DNA from: Odobenus rosmarus divergens | Taxonomy: Eukaryota > Chordata > Mammalia > Carnivora > Odobenidae | NCBI RefSeq assembly: GCF_000321225.1 | Contig: NW_004450464.1 | Span: forward strand, 1,314,670-1,378,669 | Length of the DNA: 64,000 bases | Direction: 5' to 3' | The notes under the pieces: generated by a model | Databases searched by the model: none | What the model was told of the DNA's origin: nothing | What the model saw: only the letters and a program-made list of their open reading frames with translations | Translations under genes and position numbers: made by a program | In this document: positions 37,114 through 47,380 of the stretch, in pieces | Layout of the letters: the number at the start of each line of letters is the position of its first letter | Position numbering within the stretch: position 1 is the stretch's first letter

Positions 37114-37649
37114 TAGATATAAATGTTTTGGATTGGCAAGATGGTTTCACAGTTTTGTCTCAAACATATGAAAGGAATAGCGTGAAACTTTGGGTACAAA
37201 GCCTGGGACCTGGGGCCAAGTACTTCAGAATAGAAATCCCGGAAGATTAACTTACGTTATAGAAACAAAATTTTTGGACATCCATAAACCGGAATTCTTG
37301 GTTCATTTTATATTTTAAGGGAATTTGCGTGACGTTGTATGCGGTTTCTACCATTAGAAGCCACTCCTCAGGAGCTAACCAGATCTAGCTTCTTTATGAA
37401 TTTATTATCATTGATGTTGGTAGTAATGGCTTTGGTTTGCTGCTCTAAATGTGTTTCCTGGAGTCTACGAACTGACTTTGATTGAGTTCATTGGTATCCT
37501 AATCCCAATTAACCTACCTTTCCCTGCTGCCCCAAAGTCCTACAGGACCTGAAATAGCAGCAAAGGGACAGGCCCTGGCCTGCACACAAGGGAAGAGCAG
37601 ACCTGTTCTCTCCTGCCATAAAATCGTTCTCCTCCTTCCATTTATTGAG

Positions 37650-37885
37650 TACTTCCATTTATTGAGACACCCAATATTCAGACACTGTTTTAGGTTCTTC
37701 CCAAGCACCATTTCATTTAGTTCCCAATATAAAAAAAGCCCTGAGGAGTGGGCTTTATTATCCTCATTTTACAAATAAGGGAATTGAGTGTAAGAGAGAT
37801 TGACACCAAAGTAAAATTCAAGGCAAGGAATTAAACCTAGGTTTGTCACATTCCACAGCTTGTGCTATATTCACTATGTCAGTTT
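37650..37885 (-). repeat. MIR SINE, antisense
   Basis: gggctttattatcctcattt, tacaaataagggaattgag and attaaacctaggtttgtcac follow reversed MIR order to the end at gtgctatattcactatg. Confidence 0.8.
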
Positions 37886-38169
37886 ATTCCTGTATTGACA
37901 CATTTTGGTTCTCATACTTTGTTCCCCATTGTATTTTGTTAAGAAATATAAATAATACACATAAAAGTTAGCTTTCTGTCACTTAAAGCAGATCCGATGG
38001 GTGGCTAGGTTTTTTCTAAGTATTGATGTAGTATTATTTTTATATTAAAAATTGGTAGAGATTACCTTCTGGAATTTTACACTTAATAGGAAAATTTTGT
38101 TTTATTATAGGACACCAATAGTTTCCATCCCATACATGGTGTCATGTTTAATTTGCTAACAATCACATA

Positions 38170-39020
38170 CAAGTTAGAGAGGTGAGAGGGCAAGTTCTGG
38201 GTCAGGAAGAACCTTGAGTGCTTTTCTAAGGAGTCACCTTGGAAGCACTAAGGACCTTTGGAAGGATTTTGAATTGGACTTGGGAAGCGAGGGGCACCAA
38301 TGCCACTGAGGGGGAGCGAGCTGAGAGATGCAGAGGGCTGAACTAAGGCTGACAGATTGTGGAGAGTGACTCTAGACAGTCAAGTTGTGGAAACAAACAA
38401 CAGCTAAATGCAGAGGGACCAATTACAGATTTATGGCTTGATTAACTGGTGGTTGGTGGTATGGCTGTTCACAAATTTAGGCAGTTTAGCAAGAGGACCA
38501 AATTATGTTGTGGGGTATCTAGGATACATCTAGGAGGAGATTTTGGTGGAAATTTGAGCTGGTGATCTCAAGGGTGGTATAGGTCCAGTGATTTGAGAGT
38601 CATCAGTGTAGAGGTTAGACCTTCCTAAACTTCAGGGAATGCAGGCTCTTAAGTGTATATGTATACATACTCCTTTTTTTTTTTTTTTTAAAGAAGAGTG
38701 CCAAAATTTTCATTTGCATCTCAGAATCTGGGACTTCAAAGTTTAAGAAACACTGAGAGAGTTATTGATTGAACCTACAGTTCTGATAGTCACTGGGGGA
38801 AGGAGGAAGGGAGGCTGTAAATACAGTGAGGAGACCATAGGCCTGAGGAAGGAGAACCCAACACACATCAGGTTTAGGGATCCAGTGGAAGAAAAGTGAC
38901 ACATGAAGAGTCCGAGAAGGAATGGCTGGAGAGGTGAAGAAGGCTGCAGAGGAGTGATGCCAAGAAGCCCAGGAAGGGAGCATTCCAAGAATTAAACCAT
39001 CACAGAAAGGTCTGTAAAGA
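38170..39020 (+). repeat. Old unassigned mammalian repeat, central/3' portion
   Basis: gagagatgcagagggctgaa, ctggtgatctcaagggtgg, tttgagagtcatcagtgtag and gagaaggaatggctggagag occur in the same order as matching words in the copy at 57740-58580. No coding frame. I recognise it as a long ancient mammalian interspersed repeat but cannot name it. Confidence 0.5.
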
Positions 39021-39849
39021 TAAACACAAAAAGCATCCATGGAAATTGGTGATATGGAGGTGGTTGGTGATACCGGAGAGAAAGGGAGTGGAAGTAAAGA
39101 CAGGATGGCGGCGGGGGTGAGGAAGAGGCAAGGGAAGAGGGGTAAGAGGGGGCATCTGTTAACAGAAGAGCTTTGCTTTTGTGTTTTTGTTTGTTTTTAG
39201 TGACTGAGCCTTAGCACATTTTATGCTAAAGACATAGAAACACTGGAAAGTAAACCACTGATTGGAGATGAAAGCCTGCAGAGGTGATTACTGGAATGTG
39301 GGTCATGGGAATGTGGGAGGGGATCGGACGGAAACACATGAATGCATTGTTGAATCCGAGCAAAATGAGCAACTCCCATTTCTCCAGAGACAGGAAGAGG
39401 GTTGGAATCATGGTTGTAGATGAAGATAAGCTCTTGGTTGACACACAAATTACTGGGGGCTTTGCTAATGAAGGCTGCATCAGGGTGAGAGAGAGATGGC
39501 TTAGCATTCCAGTTCTTGGTGTGTGATTTTCCCCCTGGCAGTGTACTCTGACCTGAGCAGGGGGATGGAGGAGAGATGGATGGCATGGATTCAGTGATAG
39601 GGTTTTTAAGGACAGGTGTGACAGAAAAGCAAGGGGGCAAGAGAGTGGTGCATAATAGGCTGGGTAAAGTAAAAGGTAAGGACAGATTGGGTGAACAGAC
39701 TGGAGATTGGTAATCAGGAGAACAGTAATTCCAACATCAACTAACATTTCTATTTCTAGTATAGCAGTGCAACTCCTGTATTGATAAAAGTCATGGGCAA
39801 AGAGTGGAGTTTAAGTTTTCACCCCATGGCATAGTTTAAGACATTACCA
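39021..39849. other. Purine-rich unassigned stretch
   Basis: G/A-rich plus strand without a recognised gene; the long minus-strand frames (39221-39747) follow from this purine bias and show no family motif. It may be a continuation of the preceding repeat. Confidence 0.35.
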
Positions 39850-40630
39850 TCCAACCTGGGAGCCATTGGTCATAAGTTGTGACGGACCACTTGAAATGTG
39901 ACCAGTAGGAATTAAGATGTGCTGTTATGTAAAATACACACCAGATCTTGAAGACTTGGTATGACAAAAAGAATGCAAATATTTCATTCATAATACTTCA
40001 TGTTGATAACATACTAAAATTATGATATTTACCTTATATTGGGCTATATTCTTTTGCTAGGGCTCTTCTAACAAAATACCACAAACTGAGTGGCTTAAAC
40101 AACAGAAATACACTCTCTCACATTTCTGGAAGGTGGAAGTCTGAGATCAAGGTGTCTGTAGGGTTGGTTCCTCCAGAGGGCTGTGAGGAGGGATCTGTCC
40201 ATGTCGATCCCCTAGCTTCTGGTGGTTTGCTGGCGATCTTTGACGTTCCTTGCTTTGTAAAGGTCTCGTCCCATCTCTGCCTTCATCTTCACATGGAATT
40301 CTTCCTGTTTCCATGTCTGTGTCCAAATTCCCCTTATTACAAAGACACCAATCATTTTGGATTAGGGGTCTGCTCTACTACCATGTAACTTTATCCTAAC
40401 TTACCTAATTATATCTTCAACGACCCTCTTTCCAAATAGAGTCACGTTCTAAGCTACTGAGGATTTAATAATTAAACATATGATGAATTTTGGGGGGATA
40501 TATTTCAACCCATAAGATGGACCATATAAAACATATTAGTAAAATTAATTTCATCTGTTTCTTTCTGCTTTTTTGTTGTGGCTACTAGAAACATTGACGT
40601 TATGCATTTGGCATATATTCTGTTTCTATC
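39850..40630 (-). mobile_element. DNA transposon fossil split by an MLT1 LTR
   Basis: Left part (to about 40044): ggaccacttgaaatgtgacc, agatgtgctgttatgtaaaa and gatcttgaagacttggtatg. Right part (from about 40518): attaatttcatctgtttctt and ttgtggctactagaaacatt. Together these match an old non-autonomous mammalian DNA transposon family; orientation is inferred from memory and may be reversed. Confidence 0.5.
40045..40517 (-). mobile_element. MLT1 LTR (ERVL-MaLR), near complete, antisense
   Basis: The plus strand carries the reversed LTR from its polyadenylation end (ctagggctcttctaacaaaa; ctgagtggcttaaacaacag) through gtctgagatcaaggtgtctg, ctagcttctggtggtttgct, gtgtccaaattccccttatt and ctctttccaaatagagtcac to the start region (ggatatatttcaaccca). 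As a MaLR solo LTR it has no coding content. Confidence 0.88.
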
Positions 40631-40649
40631 TTACATTGCTTCTTTATGA

Positions 40650-40875
40650 TACTAGCTAACACTAACTGATTTCTGCAGGCTCCGGTCTAGGACCCTTACA
40701 TATATTAAATCATTTAACACTTAAAGTAACTCTATTTAGTGAGTGTTATCGTTTGCCCTTGTTATTGAGGGGTGAAAGTGTCTGCCCAACGCCACATAGA
40801 TGGTGGACAGAGTCAGCCTGTGAATGCGGGCACTCTAGCTCCAAAATCAGCACTCTGACCTGCTCTAGAATAACA
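40650..40875 (-). repeat. MIR SINE, antisense
   Basis: acatatattaaatcatttaa, ctgcccaacgccacatagat (reversed 'ggtcacacagct' region) and gcactctgacctgctct follow reversed MIR order. Confidence 0.75.
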
Positions 40876-42198
40876 CATATCTATAGAGCAGTAATATGTT
40901 TGGTCAGTCTTTGGAATTTTCACGATATCTGTTCCTCATATTACTAGACACTGGGTACATCTCTATTAATCTCCCCTTTTCATTTCTACTTTTCGTTCGT
41001 CTAAGCTTCAATTTTCTTGATAGCTTTTTACCTCTAGCATCCTTTACTAATCAATACCTATGTTTTTTTCCTGTTAGTCAATGTGTATTTTATTATGTGT
41101 TTTATATATTTATGTATTTTTTATAGCCGAGCTATATATTTTTTGCTGCTTTAGCTTGTCTTTTGTTTTAAAATCTTTAGCTATTATTAGGAAACAGATA
41201 TTCTGGATTTGTTGAATTCTCTTAAGAAAAAATAATACACCATATACTTTAAAATAGCTTTTATATTTGTGGTTATAAAAAGACACTCTTTGAAAAGGTC
41301 ATGGCAAAAAAACAATGGAATGACTTGTGACAAAATTCAAAATACACTGTTTATTAAGGGAAAAAGAACATAAAGTCTTGTCCCTCAAAGTGAGAAAGAT
41401 ATTTTAAAACAAATTTGGTGGGCAATGGTGGATTTAAGTGATTTAAATTTAATGAAATATCAGGTTTCATTCTCATAAAGCTGTGCATGTATCTGTTGAA
41501 GGTGGCTGAATAGAAGGATTTGAGAAGTTTGCTTTCTTTTTTGGCTTTCTCACTTGTTACATGACCTTGCCCTTAGACAGACAGAAGGAATCAAGACAGA
41601 TTGAGTAGGAGGCTAGAGAAAGCTCTTTCAACTGGTACTTTAAGTACTCAACTTCTTTCCTCTGACGTTAGTGCAGTATCCTATTTTTCTTCCTTCTCTA
41701 GAGCTTCACCTTTGACCTCAGTATTCTTTACCTTGACTTTGAAACTCATGCTTTATTTTGACTTTCCTGCCTCCAGTTTTGCCCTTTGAATTTGACCTCT
41801 GCATTTCCCACTTGAGCCCAGTAGTTTGGTCTTGACTTTCATCACACTCTTCTTGGTGAGTATTTTATACTCTGACTCCATGAGCTTGCGCCTTAAATAT
41901 AGCTAGCATTCTGATTAACCCTACCCGTGCATGTCAGTTAGAAGACTCAGACCCTGCTCCTCTTCCTGATAGTGGTAGTCTTCAAGCCCTTTGTTAATGG
42001 CTACATCATGAGAATTTATGACAAAAATGATTTTGGAAATTTGTGAAAGATAGGGTGAAGCCTTGATGATCAAGGATTTCCTTATTCTATAATAGTATTT
42101 GCAATATTTCTGAAGCTTTTACATGAAAAGTGAAGTCTAGTCAATCATCCAAATTTATGTTTCTGTATCTGTGAAACACCCAGGCCTGTCATGTGGGG
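40876..42198. other. Unassigned stretch
   Basis: No gene or confident repeat. A loose series of TTGAC words occurs at 41712, 41733, 41758, 41792 and 41832. Confidence 0.4.
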
Positions 42199-42383
42199 CA
42201 GTAGCTCTCTAATTTTAGCAAAAAGTCACTCATAGAGCTTGTTATAATACAAACTTTTGGGCTATACCTCAGAGGAGATTCTGATTGAGTTGATCTGTGT
42301 GGAACCCACAAATTTGCACTTTTAATAAGAGCCCTGGTGATACTGATGATGTCTTTCTGAGGCCCACACTTTGGATAACATTG
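42199..42383 (+). mobile_element. MER5A DNA transposon (hAT-Charlie), near full-length
   Basis: Starts cagtagctctctaa (consensus terminus CAGTGGTTCTCAA), includes gagattctgattgagttgat, aatttgcacttttaataag and ends cccacactttggataacatt. About 185 bp, close to the family length. Non-autonomous. Confidence 0.85.
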
Positions 42384-43247
42384 ATAAAGACCAGACCTCC
42401 AGGTAATAATTTGTCCTAAGTTACTTGGTAACATGTCAATAGTAGCTATTATGCCAACCCCATTCACCTAAAGAAAATAAAAATAAATCAGATTATTGAT
42501 AATTTTTTTGGTTTCCAAATGCTGTAGTATAAATATGGAAAATGAAAAAGGAATGGCTAAACTTAGCAGTGGCTTTGGTAAAAGGGTTTGCAAAGATATA
42601 GTCCAGAAATATTGTGTTAGGAAAAAAGATGGGCTCCAGATATTTGAAGCAAAGTACCTCAGAAAATGATCTTTACCCAAATTATACAACTAGTCATCTT
42701 TGCCAAAAGATTCTCTTTAATACCAATTTAAAACTACTTTAAAGATTCCTGATATGGAAAAGGAGTCCTCCCTGTGGTTGGATGAAAACATTTTTTTTTA
42801 AACATTTAGGGAAATGTGCTTTTACATTTGTTGTTATGTGTAGCATTTACATCCAGATAAGTTCTGTATTTCAACTATCGATGTCATTTCTACTGTTAGA
42901 AAACTAAGTAAATATAATGACATTTACATACAGTTATCTACCTTTAGATTATGGTTATCTAAAGCCATTATTTAAATAATATAAAGTATAAATTACATTT
43001 TTTTCAATGACTAAAGCAGATAAAGAACTCAAAAATTCTCAATCTCAATCTCATTTATGAAATGACTTTATGGGTTTACTTTTTACCATCAGTGAGATAT
43101 TTATTGTGTACGGAGGACTAGTCCAGCAATCCATTAGGTAACCTGAGACAAAAAAAACTTACACAAAAATCGATGTGTAAAACACATCGATTCTACTTTT
43201 AATCCATGCTCATGGTAAAGCGTACTCAGACTGCCACCTCCACTCTG
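42384..43247. other. Unassigned AT-rich stretch
   Basis: Nothing recognised except an 11-bp hairpin (43168-43192). Confidence 0.4.
43168..43192. other. Perfect 11-bp inverted repeat
   Basis: aatcgatgtgt and acacatcgatt flank a 3-nt A loop; contains ATCGAT in both arms. Confidence 0.93.
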
Positions 43248-43263
43248 TAAAGCAGTATGCTTC

Positions 43264-43299
43264 CCTGAAACAAATAATACACGTTAATAAAAAAAAAAA
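43264..43299 (+). mobile_element. 36-bp L1 3'-end insertion with target-site duplication
   Basis: cctgaaacaaataatacacg plus ttaataaaaaaaa is the extreme 3' end of one of the young carnivore L1 UTR modules. It lies between taaagcagtatgcttc (43248-43263) and taaagcaatatgcttc (43300-43315), one mismatch in 16. Almost the entire element was 5'-truncated. Confidence 0.85.
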
Positions 43300-43315
43300 A
43301 TAAAGCAATATGCTT

Positions 43316-43839
43316 CAGCTGTTTGGAAAAGGAGAGAACATTTGAGACTAGACTAAAAGGGGGTGTAGAGTTCATAAAAATATGTTTATCTTTCTGTCAG
43401 TGTGACTGGGTGAGTGTGAGTAGAAGTGTAAAGGAATTAGGGACATCTGCAACTCAAACTAGTGATCACATCATACATTCTGAAAATACTTTTTTAAAAA
43501 ATTTTCATAACTTACCCATAAAATTATCATTTGTTAAAATTAAGGGGATATTGAAGTAATGAACAAAAATATTTATAAGAGAAGTAGCAAACTAAGGAAC
43601 ATAGTATAATATATGTGTGGTATGTACACGTGTGCGTGTGTGTGTGTGTATCTCAAATTTACCTCTGACAGTCATTCACATGAATGTTTACTCTGTTCTT
43701 GTGTAGGGCATATGTTCGGCAACCATATCAAGAATAAATATAACATAAACCTCCATATAAATCATCCATGAAAAGTGCTTGTTCCTTCGTGGAGAAAGTA
43801 CGCCCCTGTAGGTTAACCCTGTCACTGATAGTATAACAT
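43316..43839. other. Unassigned stretch with short GT run
   Basis: Nothing recognised; a GTGTGCGTGTGT tract lies near 43630-43648. Confidence 0.4.
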
Positions 43840-44358
43840 TCTGCATTTGAACCTCGTATTAAAATGTATGTTTCATGTCATTAAAGCAAAAGGTTATCTT
43901 TGAAGGTATTGTTTGATAGGGACCTTTAGGTCTGCATGGGAATTGGCCCCACAGATCTCCAGCTGCAGGGGGCTGACCTGACAGGGCCCAGGTGCTGAAC
44001 AGTGACATCTATTATTCCCTTCCTACAGAGGCCACGCCTGCGTGGGCTGCTCCCCGTCAGCCATGAGTGACTGTGGCAGGGAGATTAAGTCAGGCTTATT
44101 TCTAGGAGACACCAGAGGGACTCCTGTGACTCTTGACTTTGGCTCCTGGCTGCCGTGACAGCCTTGCTGAATCTTCCTTAGATGACAACGCTTCTCCCCA
44201 ACCTTCTCTCCTTCACTGTGGGGCTTGCATCATGATCTGCGAGCTCTCCCAGCATTTCCTGGCTCCCTCCCGATTTTCTCTTACTGGTATATCCCTCTTA
44301 AGATCCTTTCAAGTAATCCCGTATTGGCATTTGCTTTTTAGAGGACCCTGACTAACTG
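43840..44358 (+). mobile_element. LTR-like ancient segment, sense
   Basis: Words such as agatctccagctgcaggggg, taagtcaggcttatttctag and agggactcctgtgactcttg recall an old ERVL-type LTR, and it ends gaggaccctgactaactgta, similar to LTR 3' ends of that group. Family assignment is uncertain. No coding capacity. Confidence 0.45.
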
Positions 44359-44821
44359 TATCAGTCAAGAGTTCAGCCAGCAAAACGGAACCAGTAGGAT
44401 GTGTGTCTATGATGAGGAATTGGTTCATGTGATTATGGAGACTAAGTCCCAGGATCTGTTCTCTGTAAACTAGAGGCCCAGAAGAGCTGGTAATATAGTT
44501 CTAGTCCCAGTCCAAAGGTCTGAAAGGGTGAAGGTTGACGGTAGAAGTTACAGTCCAAGGACAGAAGACTGATGTCCCAGCTCAGCAAACAGGCAGAGAG
44601 AACATTCTCTCTTCTTCTGCCCTTTTGTTCTGTTCAGGCCCTCGGTGGATAGGATGATGCCCATCCACCCTGGGGAGAGACATATTTTTTACCCACTCCA
44701 TGGATTTAAATGTTCACCACTTTCAGAAACACCCAAATTGACACATCTAGAAATAATGTCTAACCAAATACCTAGGTACCCCTTGACCTAACCAAGTTGA
44801 CACGTAAAACTAACCATCATA
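44357..44821 (-). mobile_element. MLT2-type LTR (ERVL), antisense
   Basis: Reversed LTR words in order: aaaacggaaccagtaggatg, ggaattggttcatgtgatta, tgttctgttcaggccctcgg, atggatttaaatgttcacca, ataatgtctaaccaaatacc and ccaagttgacacgtaaaact. The right boundary adjoins the EIF3I retrocopy, whose target duplication uses the last LTR bases. Confidence 0.82.
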
Positions 44822-44841
44822 CCCCTTGAGTCAGTGCCAGG

Positions 44842-46283
44842 ATGAAGCTGATCCTACTGCAGGGCCATGAGCGATCGATTATGCAGATTAAGTACAACTG
44901 TGAGGGATGTAAGGGTGATCTGGCTGCAACATCTGTCACCCCATTGATCGCCAGGGTTGATCCGGCTAATCTGGCTGGCTAGGCGGGTGTCCCCTTCCTC
45001 CCTCACCGCTCCATGTGTGTCCCTTCTGAAGCTGCACGCTGGGTTGAAGAGGACGACCTTCCCCGATAGAGGAGGACCATTCTCCAGTCAAGGGTATACG
45101 AGTAGCTGCTCTCCCCTGCTGGAACCTCCAAACGAGCTCTCAAGGTCCACTTGTAGGAGAATGTAGGGTAGTCAAGCTTCCAAGACTCCAGACACATCCA
45201 AATGAGGCGCTGCATGTGGCCATCTGCCTTTCTTAAAAAGAAAAAAAAAAAAAATTACAACCGTGAGGGAGACCTCCTCCTCATGGTGGCCAAGGACCCT
45301 ATTGTCAATGTGTGGTATTCTGTGAACGGTGAGAGGCTGGGCACTTACATGGGCCATACTGGAGCTGTGTGGTGTCTAGATGCTGACTGGGACACCAAAC
45401 ATGTCCTCACTGGCTCAGCTGATAATAGCTGTCGTCTCTGGGACTGTGAAACAGGGAAGCAGCTGGCCCTACTGAAGACCAATTCAGCTGTCCGGACATG
45501 TGGCTTTGACTTTCGGGGCAACATTATCATGTTCTCCACTGACAAGCAGATGGGCTACCAGCACTTTGTGAGCTTCTTTGACCTGTGGGATCCAAGCCAG
45601 ATTGACAACAATGAGCCCTACGTGAAGATCCCCTTGCAACAACTCCAAGATCACCAATGCTGTTTGGGGACCCCTGAGGGAGTGCATCATCATAGGCCAT
45701 GAAGGCAGAGAACCAGTATAGCGCCAAGTCTGGAGAGGTCCTGGTGAATGTTAAGGAGCACTCCCGGCAGATCAATGACATCCAGTTATCCAGGGACATG
45801 ACCATGTTTGTCACCACCTCCAAGGACAGCACAGCCAAGCTCTTTGACTCCACAACTTTTGAACACCAGAAGACTTTCTGGACAGAACGTCCAGTCAACT
45901 CAGCTGCCCTCTCTCCCAACTACAACCATGTGGTGCTGGGTGGTGGTCAGGAAGCCATGGATATAACCACCACCTCCACCAGGATTGGCAAGTTTGAAGC
46001 CAGGTTCTTTCACTCGGCCTTTGAAGAAGAGTTTGCAAGAGTCAAGGGTCACTTCGGACCCATCAACAGTGTTGCCTTCCATCCTGATGACAAGAGCTAT
46101 AGCAGCGGCGGTGAGGATGGTTCTGTCCGCATCCACTACTTTGACCCACAGTACTTTGATTTGAGTTTGAGGCTTAAGAAGCTTGGATCTCCATCAGGAC
46201 CAGGGGAAGTTTCTGGGCCAGGGCTCACAGAAAGTTTTGGACTCTGAGTAATAAATTCATTGGAAAAACAAAAACGAAAACAA
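44842..46283 (+). pseudogene. EIF3I: EIF3I processed pseudogene
   Basis: This is an intronless retrocopy of the mRNA for eIF3 subunit I, a roughly 325-residue WD40 protein of the translation initiation complex. The start codon at 44842 is kept (MKLILLQGHERSI). After an inserted 7SK copy (44905-45255) the frame resumes at NREGDLLLMVAKDP and runs through WD40 segments (YMGHTGAVWCLDADWDTKH; SADNSCRLWDCETGKQLALL). Relative to the family there is one extra C in the run at 45630-45633, a net 5-base loss near 45699-45711, and a one-base loss near 46155-46163 that bypasses the normal stop. The 3' UTR, AATAAA (46250-46255) and an A-rich tail follow. Duplications aaaactaaccatcatacc (44806-44823) and aaaactaaccatcctacc (46284-46301) bound it. 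It is non-coding as a full protein; no promoter came with it. Confidence 0.96.
44905..45254 (+). pseudogene. RN7SK: 7SK snRNA retropseudogene, near full length
   Basis: About 330 nt match 7SK from its 5' end (ggatgtaagggtgatctggc) through ctgtcaccccattgatcgcc, taggcgggtgtccccttcct, gaagaggacgaccttccccg, gatagaggaggacc, gggtatacgagtagctgc and gtagtcaagcttccaagact to the 3' stem (gcatgtggccatctgccttt). An A-rich tail ends at 45254. Duplications tacaactgtgaggga (44893-44907) and tacaaccgtgaggga (45256-45270) flank it; the first overlaps the 7SK 5' GGA. Functional 7SK is a pol III RNA that holds HEXIM/P-TEFb. Here several CpGs have become TpG or CpA and the upstream pol III promoter is absent, so expression is unlikely. 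Both GATC motifs of the 5' hairpin remain. Confidence 0.95.
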
Positions 46284-46301
46284 AAAACTAACCATCCTAC
46301 C

Positions 46302-46801
46302 AACACACTGTCTCAGCAACAGTACAACCATGTACCAAAGAGGCATATACTCAAACAAACATGAGGCCACTAATGAGGCCTGTAACTTGTTCTCTGGCCA
46401 CGGTGTCATTGTCAAATCTGAAAGGCGCTCACACATTGCTGGAACCCCTCCAGCTCAAGGAGCCTTCTCTATGAAGCTTTCCTTACATTTTTGTTCACTT
46501 AGTGGTGATTCTCTTCCATTTGGACTTTTTGGTAAGATTATATACTAGTAATGGAAAAGTTCCTTAGTATACACAGTGCTATTTCAATTCTAGGATGCTT
46601 CCTTTTAGCCTTTTCATTAATTTATCCAACATTTATTGCAAATTGATTTTATGTCAGGTACGATTCTAGACCCTGGGGCTATGTGTTGGACATAAAAATT
46701 TATTACGTGAGTGGCACAATTTTTCTTCCCATTAAAAGCAAAACAATACTGTCTTTAGTTGCATTAAGATAGTTTTTGTTTTTGTTTTTGTAATGAAGCA
46801 A
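46302..46801. other. Mostly unassigned stretch
   Basis: No gene recognised; 46618-46700 carries the 'tccaacatttattgcaaatt / gattctagaccctggggcta' word pair of an old mammalian repeat. Confidence 0.4.
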
Positions 46802-46815
46802 GTTAAGTACCATTA

Positions 46816-47012
46816 ATCTTTTTTTTAAAGATTTTATTTATTTATTTGACAGAGAGAGAGCACAAGTAGGCAGAGAGGCAGGCAGAGGGAGAGGGAAAAA
46901 CAGGTTCTCCTCTGAGCAAGGAGCCCAATGCGGGGCTCGATCCCAGGACCCTGGGATCATGACCCGAGCCGAAGGCAGCCGTTTAACCGACTGAGCCACC
47001 CAGGCGCCCCTG
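46816..47012 (-). mobile_element. Can-SINE, full-length, antisense
   Basis: T-run, aaagattttatttatttatt, ggggctcgatcccaggaccc and head ccacccaggcgcccctg. Exact duplication gttaagtaccatta at 46802-46815 and 47013-47026. Body has an unusual aggcagagaggcaggcag variant. Confidence 0.95.
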
Positions 47013-47159
47013 GTTAAGTACCATTAAAAAAAAAAAAGTAAAATGTGAAATAGCCATTCTGTTATATATTAAACAATGGGAAAGTTAGCTCTATTACTTG
47101 ATACATATAATTGGTTTTTCTGGATATAGGTAGTGATTGAGAAGGCCTCTTAAGGTTCA

Positions 47160-47380
47160 GGTCACTTTTATTATTTTATTTTAAAAGTATAGTATGTTTA
47201 TTATGAAAAGTAGAAAATACAGACAAGGTAACAGAAAAAAAGCATAAGTTAATTCCCTATAATTCTAGCATCCAGTGAGTACACTGTTAACTTTGTGCTG
47301 TACCTTCCAGATTTTTTGCTGGAAAACAAATACATGCACTTGCTCACTCACACTCACACACACACACACACACACACATG
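47160..47380. repeat. Old mammalian repeat ending in (AC)n
   Basis: gtagaaaatacagacaaggt, ccctataattctagcatcca, tgtgctgtaccttccagatt and a CA run (47355-47378) form an order familiar from old mammalian repeats. Family not assigned. Confidence 0.45.

Noticed and set aside
39226..39747. 173-codon and overlapping 139-codon minus-strand frames
   Set aside because: They arise from a purine-rich plus strand, giving proline/serine/leucine-rich low-complexity translations in two frames at once.
41700..41850. Series of TTGAC words (41712, 41733, 41758, 41792, 41832)
   Set aside because: Spacing grows irregularly (21, 25, 34, 40) and the flanks do not align, so it is not a convincing minisatellite or binding array.
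44905..45254. Functional 7SK gene
   Set aside because: It has an A-tail and target duplications, CpG decay, and EIF3I coding sequence instead of a pol III promoter upstream.
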